A stretch of 64,000 nt of DNA. Source: Clostridia bacterium (lineage in GTDB: Bacteria; Bacillota; Clostridia; RGIG6154). The notes beneath the pieces are model-generated. The model was given only the letters and a program-made list of their open reading frames with translations, made no database searches and was not told the origin of the DNA. Shown one piece after another: positions 61,494-64,000 of the stretch. The stretch covers positions 1 through 64,000 of the forward strand of contig JAFQQW010000059.1 of NCBI GenBank assembly GCA_017410375.1, given 5' to 3'. The stretch's first letter is position 1. Every line of letters starts with the position of its first letter. The translations under genes were made by a program, and so were the position numbers.

Positions 61494-62063
61494 ATGACAA
61501 AAAATATTATTATTGTTGGTGTAGGCGGTCAGGGCACCTTGCTTGCAAGCCGTATCTTAGGTGCTGCCGCAACCATTAAGGGGTATGACGTAAAGGTGTC
61601 CGAGGTGCATGGTATGGCACAGCGTGGCGGCAGTGTTATTACCTATGTAAAATACGGTGAAAAGGTACACTCGCCCATCGTGGCACAGGGCACTGCAGAT
61701 ATTATCTTGGCATTCGAAATGTTGGAAGGCTTCCGTTATCTGCCCTATCTTAAAAAGGACGGCGTGCTTATTGTAAACCGCCAGACCATCGACCCCATGC
61801 CGGTTATTACGGGCGCAATGGAATATCCGAAGGATATTTTAGAAAAAATTCAGGAAAAGAACATTAAGATTATTTGCGTAGATGCACTCGCTAAAGCATT
61901 GGAAGCGGGCAACGCAAAGGCTGTAAACGTGGCACTCATCGGCTCGCTCGCAGCCTCCTCGCCCATTGAAAAGGACGTTTTCATTGAAGCTTTGGAACAA
62001 ACCGTTCCGCCTAAGTTCTTAGATTTAAATAAAAAAGCCTTTGAGCTTGGCTACAACGGCTAA
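61494..62063 (+). CDS. iorB: Indolepyruvate:ferredoxin oxidoreductase, beta subunit
   Basis: A 189-residue gamma-type subunit of 2-oxoacid:ferredoxin oxidoreductases. It starts MTKNIIIVGVGGQGTLLASR and carries VKVSEVHGMAQRGGSVITYVK, the conserved substrate-gating segment, and the C-terminal PPKFLDLNKKAFELGY. ATG 61494 is chosen since AAGGAGG lies 7 bases upstream; a longer frame starts inside iorA. Terminator follows. Confidence 0.95.
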   Translation: MTKNIIIVGVGGQGTLLASRILGAAATIKGYDVKVSEVHGMAQRGGSVITYVKYGEKVHSPIVAQGTADIILAFEMLEGFRYLPYLKKDGVLIVNRQTIDPMPVITGAMEYPKDILEKIQEKNIKIICVDALAKALEAGNAKAVNVALIGSLAASSPIEKDVFIEALEQTVPPKFLDLNKKAFELGYNG

Positions 62064-62077
62064 TTCATAAACCATTC

Positions 62078-62114
62078 AGTCTGCTGAAACAAAATGTTTC
62101 AGCAGGCTTTTTTT
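62078..62114 (+). terminator. Terminator of iorAB
   Basis: AGTCTGCTGAAAC (62078-62090) pairs with GTTTCAGCAGGCT (62096-62108; one G-U) around AAAAT, followed by seven T. Confidence 0.9.
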
Positions 62115-62161
62115 ATGCATATTTTTCTAAAAGTGGGCTAAACTACTCGCAGGTGAAAACA

Positions 62162-62659
62162 ATGAAATCCAAAAATCCACGCATTCTGTACCTGTCTTTT
62201 CTCCTGCTCTGTCTGCTGGTTTGTGGCATATTTTTAGCAAGGACAGTTGTACAATTTAAGAATCAAAGTGCAAAGCTTTTGGCAGAACGAAAGCCCTACA
62301 CCTTTGAATTTAACACCCTTTATTCCCTTTGCGGACATACCGACACCCATACTTACCCGAACAAGCAGGCAGTTACCGACCTTACAGAGGTTAAAAATCA
62401 CTTTCCCGACTGGCGCGTAAGTCAGGGAACAGATAAAATCATATTAAACCGAACGGTTAAAAGCTACTGCAATCTGCACTATTTTGCCGTTTTATCGGAG
62501 GACACCATTCGCATCACCTATCGGGACGGCACCTTAAAAGAAGAAATTGACGCCCGTTCCCTTTCCCTTTCCGAGGAAGAAACAGCATGGCTGAAAAACG
62601 GTGTCTATTTAGACGGCAAAGAAGCACTAAACGCATTTATCGAAGACTTTAACAGCTAA
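62162..62659 (+). CDS. BofC-like protein with membrane anchor
   Basis: A 165-residue protein with an uncleaved N-terminal membrane segment (ILYLSFLLLCLLVCGIFLA). The rest resembles the BofC C-terminal domain: CGHTDTH, LTEVKNHFPDWRVSQGTDKI, SYCNLHYFAVLSEDTIRITY and LSEEETAWLKNGVYLDGKEA ending AFIEDFNS. BofC is a forespore protein that controls SpoIVB signalling in sporulating Bacillus; in clostridia such proteins are less understood. ATG 62162 has AGGTG upstream; an in-frame GTG 9 bases earlier overlaps that site. It stands between iorAB and the alcohol dehydrogenase, with no other sporulation gene around. Confidence 0.7.
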   Translation: MKSKNPRILYLSFLLLCLLVCGIFLARTVVQFKNQSAKLLAERKPYTFEFNTLYSLCGHTDTHTYPNKQAVTDLTEVKNHFPDWRVSQGTDKIILNRTVKSYCNLHYFAVLSEDTIRITYRDGTLKEEIDARSLSLSEEETAWLKNGVYLDGKEALNAFIEDFNS

Positions 62660-62676
62660 AGGAGATTGATCAAATC

Positions 62677-63735
62677 ATGCATTTTTCTGTTCCTACCTCC
62701 ATTCACTTCGGCAACAAATCAGAAACCGCGCTTCAAAGCTACGAAAATCCTTTCGTGGTGGCAGATGCTTTTTTTAAAGACACACCCATGTTAAATGCAT
62801 TACTGCAAAACTTTAAAAGCTACACGCTGTTTACCGATTTTACCCCCGACCCTACTTTGGAATCGGTGGCAAAGGGTGTACACGCATTTCAGAACGCAAA
62901 TTGTAAAAGCTTGCTCGCAATCGGCGGCGGTTCTGCCATTGACACCGCCAAAGCCATTTTGTTTTTTTCCGAATCGGATGCAAAGCTTGCAGTCATTCCC
63001 ACCACCAGCGGTACAGGCTCTGAAGTGACCGCCTTTTCGGTGGTTACCGACACAAACACACGCACCAAATACCCTTTAATTTCCGACCGCATGCTTCCCC
63101 ATACCGCCATTTTGGATTTTGATTTTATTCGCTCTCTCCCCCCTGCCATCACCGCAGACACGGGTGCAGATGCCCTTTGTCACGCTTTGGAAAGCTATGT
63201 TTCTTTAAATCACAATCCCTTTTCGGACGCGTTGGCAGAAAAGGCTGTTTTAATGATTATGCAGTCCCTTTTTAAGGCGTTTAACGGTGACCAAGAAGCG
63301 AAAGAAGCCATGCACTATGCCTCCACCATGGCAGGCATTGCCTTTAACAGCGCAGGCCTCGGGCTTTGTCACGGGCTTGCCCACGCCTTAGGCGCCCGTT
63401 TTAAAATTCCTCACGGCAGAGCCAATGCCCTTTTAATCCTGCCCACCATTGCCTTTAACACCCGGGACGCAAAAACCGAGGCAAGGTATGCAACCCTTTC
63501 CCGCCTTTTGGGCAACGAGGGCGGTCAGGCAATCCTGGTCCGAAAGCTGATTGCAGACATCCGCCGACTGTTTTTAAAAATCGGCATTCCTCAGCATCTT
63601 GACATAGACAAAACCGCCTTTGAAAAAGAGCAAAACACCATTGCATCGGCAGTTTTGCAGGATGCCTGTACTCAATCCAATCCGCACCCCGTAACCGAAC
63701 GGGACATCTTAAATCTTTACATGGAAGTGATGTAA
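62677..63735 (+). CDS. Iron-containing (type III) alcohol dehydrogenase
   Basis: A 352-residue NAD(P)-dependent alcohol dehydrogenase. The nucleotide-binding loop is GGGSAID (residues 83-89); the metal site is complete with Asp165, His169, His232 and His246 (DALCH, CHGLAH, IPHGRAN). SGTGSEVTAF is the family signature. Members include EutG and PduQ, which regenerate NAD inside microcompartments by reducing aldehydes. The next gene, starting right after its stop, encodes a shell protein, so a microcompartment role is likely. AAGGAG lies 12 bases before the ATG. Confidence 0.92.
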   Translation: MHFSVPTSIHFGNKSETALQSYENPFVVADAFFKDTPMLNALLQNFKSYTLFTDFTPDPTLESVAKGVHAFQNANCKSLLAIGGGSAIDTAKAILFFSESDAKLAVIPTTSGTGSEVTAFSVVTDTNTRTKYPLISDRMLPHTAILDFDFIRSLPPAITADTGADALCHALESYVSLNHNPFSDALAEKAVLMIMQSLFKAFNGDQEAKEAMHYASTMAGIAFNSAGLGLCHGLAHALGARFKIPHGRANALLILPTIAFNTRDAKTEARYATLSRLLGNEGGQAILVRKLIADIRRLFLKIGIPQHLDIDKTAFEKEQNTIASAVLQDACTQSNPHPVTERDILNLYMEVM

Positions 63736-64000
63736 ATGGAAGACAAGCAAAGAATCATTCAGGAATTTGTACCCGGCAAGCAAATCACTCTTGCCCACCT
63801 GATTGCAAGCCCCACAGACGAAATTTTTCAAAAGCTGGGCTTGGATGCAGACAGCTTTAATGCCATCGGTGTTTTAACCATCACCCCATCTGAGGGCGCA
63901 ATCATCGCTGCAGATGTTGCCACCAAAGCATCAGACGTACACATCGGCTTTATTGACCGCTTTAACGGTGCACTGGTTTTAACGGGAGATGTCAGTTCGG
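63736..64000 (+). CDS. Bacterial microcompartment shell protein, EutS/PduU type (truncated by window end)
   Basis: The first 88 residues of a BMC-domain shell protein. It begins [20 protein letters not shown] and continues [15 protein letters not shown], then [20 protein letters not shown] and [20 protein letters not shown], the pattern of EutS and PduU (permuted BMC domain, about 111-116 residues in full). These hexamers form part of the polyhedral shell for ethanolamine, propanediol or related aldehyde metabolism. The start codon directly follows the alcohol dehydrogenase stop. About 25 residues lie beyond the window. Confidence 0.93.
   Translation, partial: MEDKQRIIQEFVPGKQITLAHLIASPTDEIFQKLGLDADSFNAIGVLTITPSEGAIIAADVATKASDVHIGFIDRFNGALVLTGDVSS

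Noticed and set aside
1-64000. tRNA, rRNA, insertion sequences, prophage or integrase genes
   Set aside because: None could be recognised by eye on either strand; a tRNAscan or ISfinder search would be needed to exclude small or degraded copies.

Overview
The window looks like chromosomal DNA from a strictly anaerobic, spore-lineage Firmicute of the class Clostridia, probably an uncultured plant-glycan degrader. Support: [FeFe]-hydrogenase maturation genes (hydF, hydG and the TM1266-type regulator), indolepyruvate:ferredoxin oxidoreductase (iorAB), class I fumarase alpha subunit, spoVG, a BofC-like protein, the dnaG-rpoD pair, AAGGAGG ribosome sites before nearly all genes, and sigma-A-type promoters with 16-18 bp spacers. 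No rRNA, tRNA, CRISPR array, transposase or phage gene was seen.

Layout. 1-3.2 kb: two Gfo/Idh/MocA sugar dehydrogenases divergent from an AraC regulator. 3.2-6.6 kb (minus): TM1266-hydG-hydF-coaD. 6.7-7.4 kb: a non-coding stretch rich in inverted repeats and a small protein gene. 7.4-11.2 kb (minus): deacetylase, and dnaG-rpoD preceded by a repeat-bearing leader. 11.6-15.2 kb (minus): secG, an RNase R-like protein without the catalytic acidic block, an orphan fumarase alpha subunit, hpf. 15.2-22.2 kb (minus): pgk, two tandem CE15-like esterases, tpiA, gpmI and an SGNH hydrolase, so lower glycolysis is interleaved with deacylating enzymes. 22.2-24 kb: degV divergent from a TPP-riboswitch-controlled thiT. 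24-28.8 kb: a glycosidase-like gene, then csoR with its operator, a metal P-type ATPase, and spoVG.

29-35.7 kb (plus): a beta-helix protein, murA, a secreted protein with stalk-type repeats, walJ-like hydrolase, a nicotinamidase-like hydrolase and nadE. 35.7-48.6 kb: a carbohydrate island: a 2189-residue secreted protein, a GHL6-like glycosidase on a back-to-back promoter, a sugar isomerase, an enolase-superfamily dehydratase, an AraC regulator and a beta-propeller glycosidase. 48.6-51.6 kb: lepA-hemW. 51.6-56.1 kb (minus): secreted GH16, AEC transporter, lipoprotein. 56.2-58.5 kb (minus): amino-acid ABC transporter, divergent from a LacI regulator. 59.7-64 kb (plus): iorAB, a BofC-like gene, an iron alcohol dehydrogenase, and the 5' part of an EutS/PduU shell protein, which suggests that a microcompartment locus begins at the right edge.

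The recurring theme is small sugar-utilisation units, each with a local regulator, scattered among housekeeping operons. The points most worth following are the catalytically degenerate RNase R in the conserved secG-rnr position, the repeat-bearing leader of dnaG-rpoD, the three-way-junction element at 6.9 kb, the giant secreted protein, and the overlapping divergent promoters of the two sugar islands.
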